A stretch of 64,000 nucleotides of DNA. Source: Streptomyces sp. V4I2 (GTDB taxonomy: Bacteria; Actinomycetota; Actinomycetes; Streptomycetales; Streptomycetaceae). The position numbers were made by a program, and so were the translations under genes. Below are positions 1 to 9,016 of this stretch, piece by piece; position 1 is the stretch's first letter, and each line of letters begins with the position of its first letter. The notes below the pieces were generated by a model, which saw only the letters and a program-made list of their open reading frames with translations, searched no databases and was not told where the DNA came from. The DNA is taken from contig NZ_JAUSZM010000003.1 of NCBI RefSeq assembly GCF_030817655.1, positions 5,952,001-6,016,000 on the forward strand, written 5' to 3'.

Positions 1-114
1 GAACAGGGAGTCACCACGTGCGAGGGTCACCTCACTCATGGAGGCGCGCAGTTCCGCGGACTGCTCGTCATCGAGCGCCGCGAAGAGCGGGTTGCGCCGC
101 AGAACGTCGTCCAC
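1..114 (-). CDS. crp: Crp/Fnr-family cAMP receptor protein, N-terminal 38 residues
   Basis: The minus strand reads from a GTG at 114 to the window edge as 38 codons beginning MDDVLRRNPLFAAL and continuing DDEQSAELRASMSEV, which is the start of the cyclic-nucleotide-binding domain of actinobacterial Crp (Rv3676/SCO3571 type). An AAGGAGAG ribosome binding site lies just upstream of the GTG. The rest of the gene, including the DNA-binding domain, is outside the window. It is divergent from nth, as in mycobacteria. In Streptomyces, Crp controls germination, sporulation and antibiotic production (family knowledge). The identification rests on the N-terminus and on synteny. Confidence 0.85.
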   Translation of the reverse strand, partial: MDDVLRRNPLFAALDDEQSAELRASMSEVTLARGDSLF

Positions 115-205
115 GAGTTCTCTCCTTGTCGACCTGCTCAGGGGATCTTGCTCCCCCTTGGTACCAGGGGACCGTGTTCCCCATTTTGCCGGACGGTCCA
201 AACAG

Positions 206-219
206 TGTGATCTGTCACA
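206..219. promoter_or_regulatory. Candidate Crp operator in the crp-nth intergenic region
   Basis: TGTGATCTGTCACA is a perfect TGTGA/TCACA inverted repeat and contains GTG-N6-CAC, the core of actinobacterial Crp sites. It lies about 92 bases upstream of the crp GTG and about 100 bases upstream of nth. Negative or positive autoregulation of crp is inferred from the position only. Confidence 0.5.
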
Positions 220-321
220 AGGATGCCGCACAGGTGTGCCGGGGTAAGCGGCAGGGGTCCAATTGAGGGCTGGTCTTCAGGGTCCGGGGCGGATGTCAGT
301 GCCGGGCTCTAGGCTGGCCGG

Positions 322-1296
322 GTGTCCAAATCGCCGGTGAGAGCACAGGCCGAGGGGGCTGGGCGGGTGGTTGTACGTCGAAATTCCGCCGTGGGCGAAC
401 AGGACCCGGCCGGCGGAAAGAAAACGGCAAAAGCGACAAAGAAAGTTGCGGTGAAAGCGGTGGCTCCGGCGAAGCGAGCGGTGGCTTCGGCCAGTGAGGT
501 GAAGGCGAGTCCGGTGAGGAAGAGCGAGTCGCACACCGCTCTGGTCCGCCGAGCCCGCCGTATCAACCGCGAGCTCGCGGAGGTCTATCCGTACGCCCAC
601 CCCGAACTGGACTTCGAGAACCCCTTCCAGCTGGTCGTCGCCACGGTCCTGTCCGCCCAGACCACCGACCTCAGGGTCAACCAGACGACACCCGGCCTCT
701 TCGCCAAGTACCCGACGCCGGAGGACCTGGCGGCGGCCAACCCGGAGGAGGTCGAGGAGATCCTGCGCCCGACCGGTTTCTTCCGGGCCAAGACCAAGTC
801 GGTGATAGGGCTGTCGAAGGCCCTGGTGGAGCAGTTCGGCGGAGAGGTCCCCGGGCGGCTCGAGGACCTCGTCAAGCTGCCGGGAGTCGGCCGCAAGACC
901 GCCTTCGTCGTCCTGGGCAACGCCTTCGGGCGGCCCGGTATCACCGTGGACACGCACTTCCAGCGGCTGGTGCGGCGCTGGCAGTGGACCGACCAGACCG
1001 AGCCCGACAAGATCGAGGCCGCCGTCGGCGCGCTCTTCCCCAAGAGCGAGTGGACGATGCTCTCGCACCACGTGATCTTCCACGGCCGCCGTATCTGCCA
1101 CGCCCGCAAGCCCGCCTGCGGCGCCTGCCCCATCGCCCCGCTCTGCCCGGCGTACGGCGAGGGCGAGACGGACCCGGAGAAGGCGAAGAAGCTCCTCAAG
1201 TACGAGAAGGGCGGCTTCCCGGGCCAGCGCCTGAAGCCCCCGCAGGCATATCTGGACGCGGGCGGGAAACCCGCGCCGCCGCTGGGGGCGGGATGA
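322..1296 (+). CDS. nth: Endonuclease III (DNA glycosylase/AP lyase)
   Basis: A base-excision-repair glycosylase that removes oxidised pyrimidines and cleaves abasic sites. The helix-hairpin-helix LPGVGRKTAFVVL carries the catalytic lysine and VDTHFQRLVRR the catalytic aspartate. The C-terminal [4Fe-4S] ligands follow the classic C-x6-C-x2-C-x5-C spacing in CHARKPACGACPIAPLC. The protein is 324 residues from a GTG start, about 100 longer than the E. coli enzyme; the extra length is mostly a lysine/alanine-rich N-terminal extension of about 70 residues, which may bind DNA non-specifically. No clear ribosome binding site precedes this GTG, so a later start within the extension is possible. It is followed by the Nudix gene on the same strand, as in Mycobacterium. 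Confidence 0.93.
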   Translation: MSKSPVRAQAEGAGRVVVRRNSAVGEQDPAGGKKTAKATKKVAVKAVAPAKRAVASASEVKASPVRKSESHTALVRRARRINRELAEVYPYAHPELDFENPFQLVVATVLSAQTTDLRVNQTTPGLFAKYPTPEDLAAANPEEVEEILRPTGFFRAKTKSVIGLSKALVEQFGGEVPGRLEDLVKLPGVGRKTAFVVLGNAFGRPGITVDTHFQRLVRRWQWTDQTEPDKIEAAVGALFPKSEWTMLSHHVIFHGRRICHARKPACGACPIAPLCPAYGEGETDPEKAKKLLKYEKGGFPGQRLKPPQAYLDAGGKPAPPLGAG

Positions 1297-1378
1297 CACG
1301 CTTCTGCCTCTGGGCACGTTCCCAGGAACGATCTCGGGGCCGTGGGGCGTTGGATCCAGCAGGACGACGGGGGTGGCG

Positions 1379-2080
1379 ATGACGCGGGCGAGCAACACGC
1401 GGGGCGGTTCGGTGACACTCAGCAAGGAGGGTCTGCCCGCCTGGCTGGATCCGGTGGTGCACGCGGTGGAGACCGTCGAGCCGCTGCAGCTCAGCCGCTT
1501 CCTGCCGCCCAAGGACGGCGCGGGGCGGCAGTCCGCCGTCCTGATCCTCTTCGGCGAGGGCGACGGCGAGCGCGGCCCCGAGCTGCTGCTCATGGAGCGG
1601 GCGAGCTCGCTGCGCTCCCACGCCGGACAGCCCTCCTTCCCCGGCGGCGCGCTCGACCCGGAGGACGGCGACCCGAAGGGCGACGGCCCCCTGTGGGCGG
1701 CCCTGCGTGAGGCCGAGGAGGAGACCGGGCTCGACCCGGTCGGCGTCCAGCTCTTCGGCGTGCTGCCCAAGCTGTACATCCCGGTCAGCGGCTTCGTCGT
1801 GACGCCGGTGCTGGGCTGGTGGCGGGAGCCGACCCCGGTGGGGGTGGTGGATCCGAACGAGACCGCGCGGGTCTTCACCGTCCCCGTGGCGGATCTCACG
1901 GACCCCGGCAACCGCGCCACCACCGTTCACCCCAGCGGTCACCGAGGCCCGGCATTTCTGGTCGAATCGGCCCTCGTGTGGGGGTTCACGGCCGGAATCA
2001 TCGACCGGCTGCTGCACTACTCGGGCTGGGAACGCCCCTGGGACCGCGAGAAGCAGGTCCCGCTCGACTGGCGCGCATGA
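1379..2080 (+). CDS. Nudix hydrolase, CoA-pyrophosphatase-like
   Basis: The Nudix signature is clear: a glycine-rich SFPGGALDPEDG followed by REAEEETGL, the REUxEExGU core whose glutamates bind Mg2+. The loop between the first glycine and the REAEEE helix is longer than in the minimal G-x5-E-x7-REUxEExGU box, as in the CoA pyrophosphatase branch (NudL, Rv3672c), which cleaves CoA and similar dinucleotide pyrophosphates. The ATG at 1379 was chosen because GGGGGTGG lies at suitable spacing; a GTG six bases upstream is equally in frame. It sits between nth and the MarP-type protease, so co-transcription with them is likely. The substrate is inferred from family and synteny, not shown. Confidence 0.85.
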   Translation: MTRASNTRGGSVTLSKEGLPAWLDPVVHAVETVEPLQLSRFLPPKDGAGRQSAVLILFGEGDGERGPELLLMERASSLRSHAGQPSFPGGALDPEDGDPKGDGPLWAALREAEEETGLDPVGVQLFGVLPKLYIPVSGFVVTPVLGWWREPTPVGVVDPNETARVFTVPVADLTDPGNRATTVHPSGHRGPAFLVESALVWGFTAGIIDRLLHYSGWERPWDREKQVPLDWRA

Positions 2081-2128
2081 CAGGGTGTCTGCCGTGCTGT
2101 GCAAAGTGATGAGGCGAGGCGTGAGCCG

Positions 2129-3328
2129 GTGAACGTGCTGGACATCCTGTTGCTGCTGGCCGCCGTGTGGTTCGCGATCGTCGGCTACCGCCAGGGCTTC
2201 GTCGTCGGCATCCTGTCGGTGATCGGCTTCCTCGGCGGCGGTCTGGTGGCCGTGTACCTACTGCCCGTCATCTGGGACGCGCTGACCGACAACGCGGAGG
2301 TCAGCACGACCGCCGCGGTCGTCGCGGTGGTCGTCGTCATCGTCTGCGCCTCCGTCGGCCAGGCCCTGACCACCCATCTCGGCAGCAAGCTGCGCCGGTA
2401 CATCACCTGGTCCCCGGCCCGCGCGCTGGACGCGACCGGCGGCGCCCTGGTCAACGTCCTCGCGATGCTGCTGGTCGCCTGGCTGATCGGCTCCATGCTG
2501 GCGCAGACGACGATACCGACGCTGGGCAAAGAGGTCCGCAGCTCCAAGTTGCTGCTCGGGGTGTCGGAGGCGCTGCCCAATCAGGCCGACACCTGGTTCA
2601 AGGACTTCACCTCGGTCCTCGCGCAGAACGGCTTCCCACAGGTCTTCAGCCCGTTCGCCAACGAGCCGATCAAGGAGGTCCGGCCGCCCGATCCGGCCCT
2701 CGCCAACAGCGTGGTGGCCGCCCGTGCCCAGCGCTCCATCGTCAAGGTCATGGGTACCGCCCAGAGTTGCGGCAAGGTCCTGGAGGGCACCGGCTTCGTC
2801 TTCGGGCAGCGCCGCGTGATGACCAACGCGCATGTCGTCGGCGGCGTCGACGAGCCCACCGTCCAGATAGGCGGTGAGGGCAAGAAGTACGACGCGACGG
2901 TCGTCCTCTACGACTGGGAGCGCGACATCGCCGTACTCGACGTACCGGACCTGAGCGCACCCGCGCTGAAGTTCACGACCGACGACGCGAGCAGCGGGGA
3001 CAGCGCGATCGTCGCCGGGTTCCCGGAGAACGGGGCGTACGACGTCCGCTCCGCGCGCGTGCGCGGGCGCCTCACGGCCAGCGGCGCGGACATCTACCAC
3101 CGCGGCACCGTGCGTCGCGACATCTACTCGCTGTACGCGACCGTCCGCCAGGGCAACTCCGGCGGCCCGCTGCTCACCCCCGAAGGGAAGGTGTACGGCG
3201 TGGTCTTCGCGAAGTCCCTCGACGACGCCGACACCGGGTACGCGCTCACCGCGGACGAGATCCAGGAGGACATCGCCAAGGGGCGCACCGCGAACCAGCA
3301 GGTGGACAGCGACAGCTGCGCGCTCTGA
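2129..3328 (+). CDS. marP: MarP-type membrane-anchored periplasmic serine protease (CvpA + trypsin-like)
   Basis: Four N-terminal membrane helices of the CvpA (colicin V production) type occupy roughly residues 1-150 and precede a chymotrypsin-fold protease. Numbering from the GTG at 2129, the triad is His235 (TNAHVV), Asp266 (ERDIAVLD) and Ser344 (GNSGGPLL), close to the His235/Asp264/Ser343 of mycobacterial MarP (Rv3671c). Cys214 and Cys397 correspond to the MarP disulfide that orders the active site. MarP protects M. tuberculosis in acid and oxidative stress by cleaving cell-wall proteins (family knowledge). The GTG at 2129 follows GAGGCGAGG and gives 399 residues, matching the family length. 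A GTG at 2099 would add ten unlikely polar residues. Confidence 0.9.
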   Translation: MNVLDILLLLAAVWFAIVGYRQGFVVGILSVIGFLGGGLVAVYLLPVIWDALTDNAEVSTTAAVVAVVVVIVCASVGQALTTHLGSKLRRYITWSPARALDATGGALVNVLAMLLVAWLIGSMLAQTTIPTLGKEVRSSKLLLGVSEALPNQADTWFKDFTSVLAQNGFPQVFSPFANEPIKEVRPPDPALANSVVAARAQRSIVKVMGTAQSCGKVLEGTGFVFGQRRVMTNAHVVGGVDEPTVQIGGEGKKYDATVVLYDWERDIAVLDVPDLSAPALKFTTDDASSGDSAIVAGFPENGAYDVRSARVRGRLTASGADIYHRGTVRRDIYSLYATVRQGNSGGPLLTPEGKVYGVVFAKSLDDADTGYALTADEIQEDIAKGRTANQQVDSDSCAL

Positions 3329-3376
3329 GCCCGGGATGTCGGGAGCCTTCGGGAACGCCCCCGAACCCGGGTGCAG

Positions 3377-3410
3377 AAAAAAAGGGGGGCGTCAGCCTCG
3401 CGGATGACGC
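3377..3410 (-). terminator. Rho-independent terminator of the minus-strand nhaA/holin/hydrolase side
   Basis: Read on the minus strand, a GCGTCA/TGACGC stem (3389-3394 with 3405-3410) is followed by CCCCCC and seven Ts (3383-3377). A U-tract terminator is unusual in this GC-rich DNA and gives a firm end point for transcription coming from the EphE-like hydrolase. The stop codon of the small reading frame 3392-3484 lies inside the stem. Confidence 0.6.
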
Positions 3411-3484
3411 AGGCGTACCGAGACCCAGCGGGCCCGGCGGCGCAGAATGCGCGGAATGCCCACCCTCAGGTCCGTCCCCGCCAT
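3392..3484 (-). CDS. Possible 30-residue arginine-rich peptide
   Basis: An ATG at 3484 preceded by GAGGGGG opens a frame starting MAGTDLRVGIPRILRRR and ending SVRLRHPRG. It contains nine arginines, is strongly basic and has no membrane helix. Its stop codon falls in the intrinsic terminator 3377-3410, so the frame fills the last part of a minus-strand transcript. I do not recognise a family. The frame is also open upstream to 3574, giving 60 residues. It could be non-coding. The evidence is its fit between a ribosome-binding-like sequence and the terminator, nothing more. Confidence 0.3.
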   Translation of the reverse strand: MAGTDLRVGIPRILRRRARWVSVRLRHPRG

Positions 3485-3701
3485 GTGCGGAGAACCCCCT
3501 CGTTGGTGGGAGCCCAGGCCGCTGCCCGAGCGTCGATTGCGTGCTGCGTCACTGTAGTCGTGCGTCCAGCCCATACCCGGACGTGTGCCCCTGCCCCAAG
3601 GTCGATAACCGCCCCCTGGCCCCCCAATTGGCCTATGCGCCGGGCAAGTGGCCGTTCGTAGGACACGTGTTCACGTCCGGATACCGGGCGCATCGGAACC
3701 G

Positions 3702-4640
3702 TCACCGATCGGGTTCGGGATCCTTCAGCCAGTTGATGAGTTCGGTGGAGAACGCCATCGGGTCCTCTTCGTGCGGGAAGTGCCCCAGACCGTCGAACAG
3801 CCGCCAGCGGTACGGCGCTTCGACGTACTCGCCGGAGCCGGCCGCGCTGCGCGTCCGCATCACCGGGTCGAGGGATCCGTGCAGGTGGAGGGTCGGCACG
3901 CGCACCGGACGCTTCATCCGCCGGTTGAACTGGATGCCGTCGGGACGCGCCATCGACCGCACCATCCAGCGGTACGGCTCGATCGAGCAGTGCGCGGTCG
4001 AGGGGATGCAGATCGCGCGGCGGTAGGCGTCCACCGCGTCGTCGTCCGGCAGGCGCGGTCCCGACCAGTCCCGGATGAGACGGGCGACGAGCGCGCCGTC
4101 GTCGGCGGTGAGCTGCCGCTCCGGGATCCAGGGCCGCTGGAACCCCCAGATGTAGGAGCCCGCGGTGGTCTGCTTGACGTCCGCGAGCATCGCCGAGCGC
4201 CAGCGCCGGGGGTGCGGCATCGACTCGACCGCGAGCCGCCGTACGAGCTTGGGGCGCATCGCGGCCGCCGTCCACGCCAGATAGCCGCCCAGGTCGTGGC
4301 CGACCAGCGCGGCGTCCGGCTCGCCGAGGGAGCGGATCACGCCGGTGATGTCGAGGGCGAGGTTGGCCGGGTCGTAGCCGCGTGGGGTGCGGTCGCTGCC
4401 GCCGACGCCGCGCAGGTCCATGGCGACGGCCCGGAAGCCGGCGTCGGCGAGTGCGGGCAGCTGGTGCCGCCAGGTCCACCAGAACTGGGGGAAGCCGTGC
4501 AGCAGCAGCACCAGCGGCCCGTCACCCATCTCCGCGATGTGGAAGCGCGCGCCGTTGGCGGCGACCTCCCGGTGCGTCCAGGGGCCGTCCGGTCGTACGA
4601 CCGAGGCCGGCTGGGACGAGGGTGTCGCGGGATCCGTCAT
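3702..4640 (-). CDS. Alpha/beta-fold hydrolase, epoxide-hydrolase-like (EphE type)
   Basis: 312 residues with the full alpha/beta-hydrolase layout: the oxyanion-hole HGFPQFWW near residue 52, the nucleophile elbow VGHDLGGYLAW with aspartate rather than serine, a late acidic residue in LHLHGSLDPVMR, and the catalytic histidine in GLGHFPHEEDP. An aspartate nucleophile and the HGFPxxW motif point to epoxide hydrolases or haloalkane dehalogenases rather than esterases. In M. tuberculosis the gene next to marP is ephE (Rv3670), consistent with this call. Its ATG overlaps the stop of the upstream holin-like gene by four bases, so the two are translationally coupled. The substrate is unknown. Confidence 0.85.
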   Translation of the reverse strand: MTDPATPSSQPASVVRPDGPWTHREVAANGARFHIAEMGDGPLVLLLHGFPQFWWTWRHQLPALADAGFRAVAMDLRGVGGSDRTPRGYDPANLALDITGVIRSLGEPDAALVGHDLGGYLAWTAAAMRPKLVRRLAVESMPHPRRWRSAMLADVKQTTAGSYIWGFQRPWIPERQLTADDGALVARLIRDWSGPRLPDDDAVDAYRRAICIPSTAHCSIEPYRWMVRSMARPDGIQFNRRMKRPVRVPTLHLHGSLDPVMRTRSAAGSGEYVEAPYRWRLFDGLGHFPHEEDPMAFSTELINWLKDPEPDR

Positions 4641-5131
4641 GAGGATGAGCGTGCCACAGCCTCGATGGCCTTGGCGTCCGGGAGCCCGTCCCCCAGGGCC
4701 GCCGGGCGCGGGTGCGGCTTGGCGTTCTGCAGGACGCCCGCGGATTCCTTCATCGAGGCGGCGACCTTCTGCGGGCCCTTGCTCTTCTTCGCCTTCTTCG
4801 CGAAGACGACGCCGATCAGGGCGAGGACGAGCGCCACGAGGACGTTCGCCGCGAAGGACAGCAGGAAGCAGATCGCGAGGTTCCAGTCGCTCCAGGTGCG
4901 GATGCCGTACGCCAGCGCGAAGTTCAGCATCGGCAGTGAGAAGAGCAGGATCGCCCCGGCCACCGTGAACGCGCCGCCGCTCGTCGCGCCGCGCTTCACG
5001 TCCCGCTTCAGCTGCGCCTTCGCCAGCGCGATCTCGTCGTGCACCAGCGCGGACATCTCGGTCGTCGCCGAGGCGAACAACTGGCCGATGCTGCGTTCGG
5101 CGCCGACCGGGCTGCCGTCGGGTGCGCTCAT
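4637..5131 (-). CDS. Holin-like membrane protein (actinobacterial phage-holin superfamily III)
   Basis: 164 residues. An amphipathic N-terminal region (SIGQLFASATTEMSALVHDEIALAKAQLKRDV) precedes two hydrophobic segments, about residues 52-78 and 85-112, and a basic KKAKKSKGPQK tail. This is the architecture of the Actinobacterial Holin-X family, represented in M. tuberculosis by Rv3669 next to ephE. The role is unknown; despite the name it is a chromosomal core gene and not evidence for a prophage. It is coupled to the downstream hydrolase by an ATGA overlap. It starts about 60 bases from the end of nhaA and may share a transcript with it. Confidence 0.75.
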   Translation of the reverse strand: MSAPDGSPVGAERSIGQLFASATTEMSALVHDEIALAKAQLKRDVKRGATSGGAFTVAGAILLFSLPMLNFALAYGIRTWSDWNLAICFLLSFAANVLVALVLALIGVVFAKKAKKSKGPQKVAASMKESAGVLQNAKPHPRPAALGDGLPDAKAIEAVARSSS

Positions 5132-5194
5132 CGCGTTCTCCCTTTTCTGCTGTGTGCCTGACTCGGAACAGTCCTTTTGTGCCGTCCCGTCAGA

Positions 5195-6631
5195 TCATGC
5201 CGGACGACCGTCCTCATCGCCTGCCCTGCCCGTCACTTCGGCAAGCGCGTGGCGTTCGGCGGCCTTCGCTTCGGCGATCCGGCGGTGCTCGGCGGCCTTG
5301 CGGTCGTAGATGGCAGCCATCCGCAGGTGGTACTCCGGGTCGTCCTCCTCGTAGACGTCCGGGATCCCGTCGAGGTCGTCGTCGCGCTCCTCGGCCTCCC
5401 ACAGGCGGCGGTACTTGGCGTTCCGTATCTTCAGCAGCACGGTCGCCAGCACGGCCGCGATGACGGACCCCGTGAGTACGGCGGCCTTGACCTCGTCCGT
5501 GAGCGCCGCGTCGCCGTCGAAGGCCAGTTCGCCGATGAGCAGCGACACGGTGAAGCCGATGCCGGCGAGAGTCGCGACCGCGAACACGTCGGCCCACTCG
5601 AGGTCGTCGCTGAGCGAGGCCCGGGTGAAGCGGGCCGTCAGCCAGGTCCCGCCGAAGATGCCGACCGCCTTGCCGACGACCAGGCCGAGAACCACGCCGA
5701 GCGTCTCCGGCCTGGTGAACACGTCCCCCAGCGCGCCTCCGGAGACCGAGACACCCGCGCTGAACAGCGCGAACAGCGGCACGGCCAGCCCCGCCGAGAG
5801 CGGGCGTACGAGATGTTCGATGTGCTGGCCGGGGGATTGCTTCTCACCCTCGCGGGTCGTGCAGCGCAGCATCAGGCCCATCGCGACGCCCGCGATCGTG
5901 GCGTGGACACCGCTGTTGTACATCAGCGCCCAGATGACGAGCGCGAGCGGAACGTACACGTACCAGCCGCGTACGCCCTTGCGCAGCAGCAGCCAGAAGA
6001 CGGCGAGGCCGACGACCGCGCCGCCGAGCGCGGCGAAGTCGATGCTGTCGGTGAAGAAGACCGCGATGATCAGGATCGCGAAGAGATCGTCGACCACGGC
6101 GAGGGTGAGCAGAAACGCGCGCATCGCGCTCGGCAGGGAGGTGCCGATCACCGCGAGTACGGCGAGCGCGAAGGCGATGTCGGTGGCGGTGGGGACGGCC
6201 CAGCCCTGGAGCGAGCCTCCGCCGGTGACGTTGGTGAGCGTGTAGACGAGTGCCGGTACGGCCATCCCGCACAGGGCGGCGACGACGGGGAGCGCGGCTG
6301 CCCTGGGGTCCTTGAGGTCGCCGGCGACCAGTTCGCGCTTGAGCTCGATGCCGGCCACGAAGAAGAAGACCGCGAGGAGCCCGTCGGCGGCCCAGTGGGC
6401 GACCGACAGGTCCAAACCGAGGGACGCGGGGCCGAGGTGGAAGTGGCTGACGCTCTCATAGCTGTCGTGCACCGCGGGGACGTTCGCCCAGACAAGCGCG
6501 GTGACCGCGGCGACGAGGAGCAGGACGCCGCCGACCGTCTCGGTGCGCAGCGCGTCCGCGACGAAGGTCCGCTCGGGGAGGGAGAGCCGGCCGAAGGCCT
6601 TGCGGGGGGCGGTGGGGCGGGGCGCGGTCAC
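5195..6631 (-). CDS. nhaA: Na+/H+ antiporter NhaA
   Basis: A polytopic inner-membrane antiporter exchanging Na+ or Li+ for H+. The hallmark segments are present: ATDIAFALAVLAVIG, corresponding to the unwound helix IV, and LAVVDDLFAILIIAVFF, with the adjacent aspartates of the ion-binding site (Asp163/Asp164 in E. coli). The protein is 478 residues against 388 in E. coli. Most of the excess is a charged C-terminal tail of about 70 residues (EEDDPEYHLRMAAIYDRK...), probably cytoplasmic. The GTG at 6631 was chosen because ACCGGAGG lies just upstream; a GTG at 6667 would add 12 residues without a ribosome binding site. Confidence 0.93.
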   Translation of the reverse strand: MTAPRPTAPRKAFGRLSLPERTFVADALRTETVGGVLLLVAAVTALVWANVPAVHDSYESVSHFHLGPASLGLDLSVAHWAADGLLAVFFFVAGIELKRELVAGDLKDPRAAALPVVAALCGMAVPALVYTLTNVTGGGSLQGWAVPTATDIAFALAVLAVIGTSLPSAMRAFLLTLAVVDDLFAILIIAVFFTDSIDFAALGGAVVGLAVFWLLLRKGVRGWYVYVPLALVIWALMYNSGVHATIAGVAMGLMLRCTTREGEKQSPGQHIEHLVRPLSAGLAVPLFALFSAGVSVSGGALGDVFTRPETLGVVLGLVVGKAVGIFGGTWLTARFTRASLSDDLEWADVFAVATLAGIGFTVSLLIGELAFDGDAALTDEVKAAVLTGSVIAAVLATVLLKIRNAKYRRLWEAEERDDDLDGIPDVYEEDDPEYHLRMAAIYDRKAAEHRRIAEAKAAERHALAEVTGRAGDEDGRPA

Positions 6632-6693
6632 GGGGGAGACCTCCGGTCGGTGGGCAGCACTGAACACTTGCCGACCAGACTTCCCGGCGCACC

Positions 6694-6716
6694 TATTTGG
6701 TTAGCCTACCTAAAAT
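6694..6716. promoter_or_regulatory. Iron-box-like sequence upstream of nhaA
   Basis: Within TTTGGTTAGCCTACCTAAAA the minus strand reads TAGGCTAACC, which matches one half of the IdeR/DmdR iron box (TTAGGTTAGGCTAACCTAA); the other half is displaced by one base. It is AT-rich compared with its surroundings and lies about 65 bases upstream of the nhaA start. It could also simply be part of the nhaA promoter. Weak evidence. Confidence 0.25.
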
Positions 6717-6758
6717 AAGCGGGGGAGGAATCCGGCGATTCCTACGTTAGGTGCGAAA

Positions 6759-6791
6759 GGGGCACCCGGCGCACTGATCGCCGGGTGCCCC
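6759..6791 (-). terminator. Terminator of acs
   Basis: A perfect 13-bp stem (GGGGCACCCGGCG with CGCCGGGTGCCCC) with a seven-base loop begins 12 bases beyond the acs stop. On the minus strand it is followed by TTTCGC. Confidence 0.75.
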
Positions 6792-6803
6792 AGACGGCCG
6801 TAC

Positions 6804-8762
<1,959 letters not shown>

Positions 8763-8965
8763 GACATCTCCCAATCCCAGGGTTGTCCGCTGTGTCCCAG
8801 GCCACAGCTCATCAGACCCGGCGGCCCGGTGACAAGGGGCGACGGAAAATTGGTTTAGACCTGTATGTGGGTCTGTGGACGTCTGTTTCGGCGGCCGGGG
8901 TCATCCGTACCCACGGACGCCGACCAGGCGGAGTTCAGCCGATGTAATGCCTTTCACACCGGGAT

Positions 8966-9000
8966 GGGTGTGAGGCCCTCAGCCCGAGGGCCGCACACCC
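8966..9000 (-). terminator. Terminator of the SulP-carbonic anhydrase gene
   Basis: A two-part stem begins 16 bases past the stop codon: GGGTGTG pairs with CACACCC and, after one mismatch, GGCCCTC pairs with GAGGGCC around a five-base loop. There is no U-tract, as is common in Streptomyces. Confidence 0.7.
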
Positions 9001-9016
9001 GCAGCAGGCCTCGGCA

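Noticed and set aside
3371..3661. 96-residue plus-strand frame after marP
   Set aside because: Runs through the minus-strand terminator and has random Arg/Ala/Pro composition.
4637..5131. Prophage lysis gene (holin)
   Set aside because: The family is named after holins but this member sits in conserved core synteny, with no endolysin or phage genes around.
5177..6718. 513-codon plus-strand frame opposite nhaA
   Set aside because: It is a shadow of nhaA; high-GC third positions keep the opposite strand open. The protein is Gly/Asp/Arg-rich with no domain.
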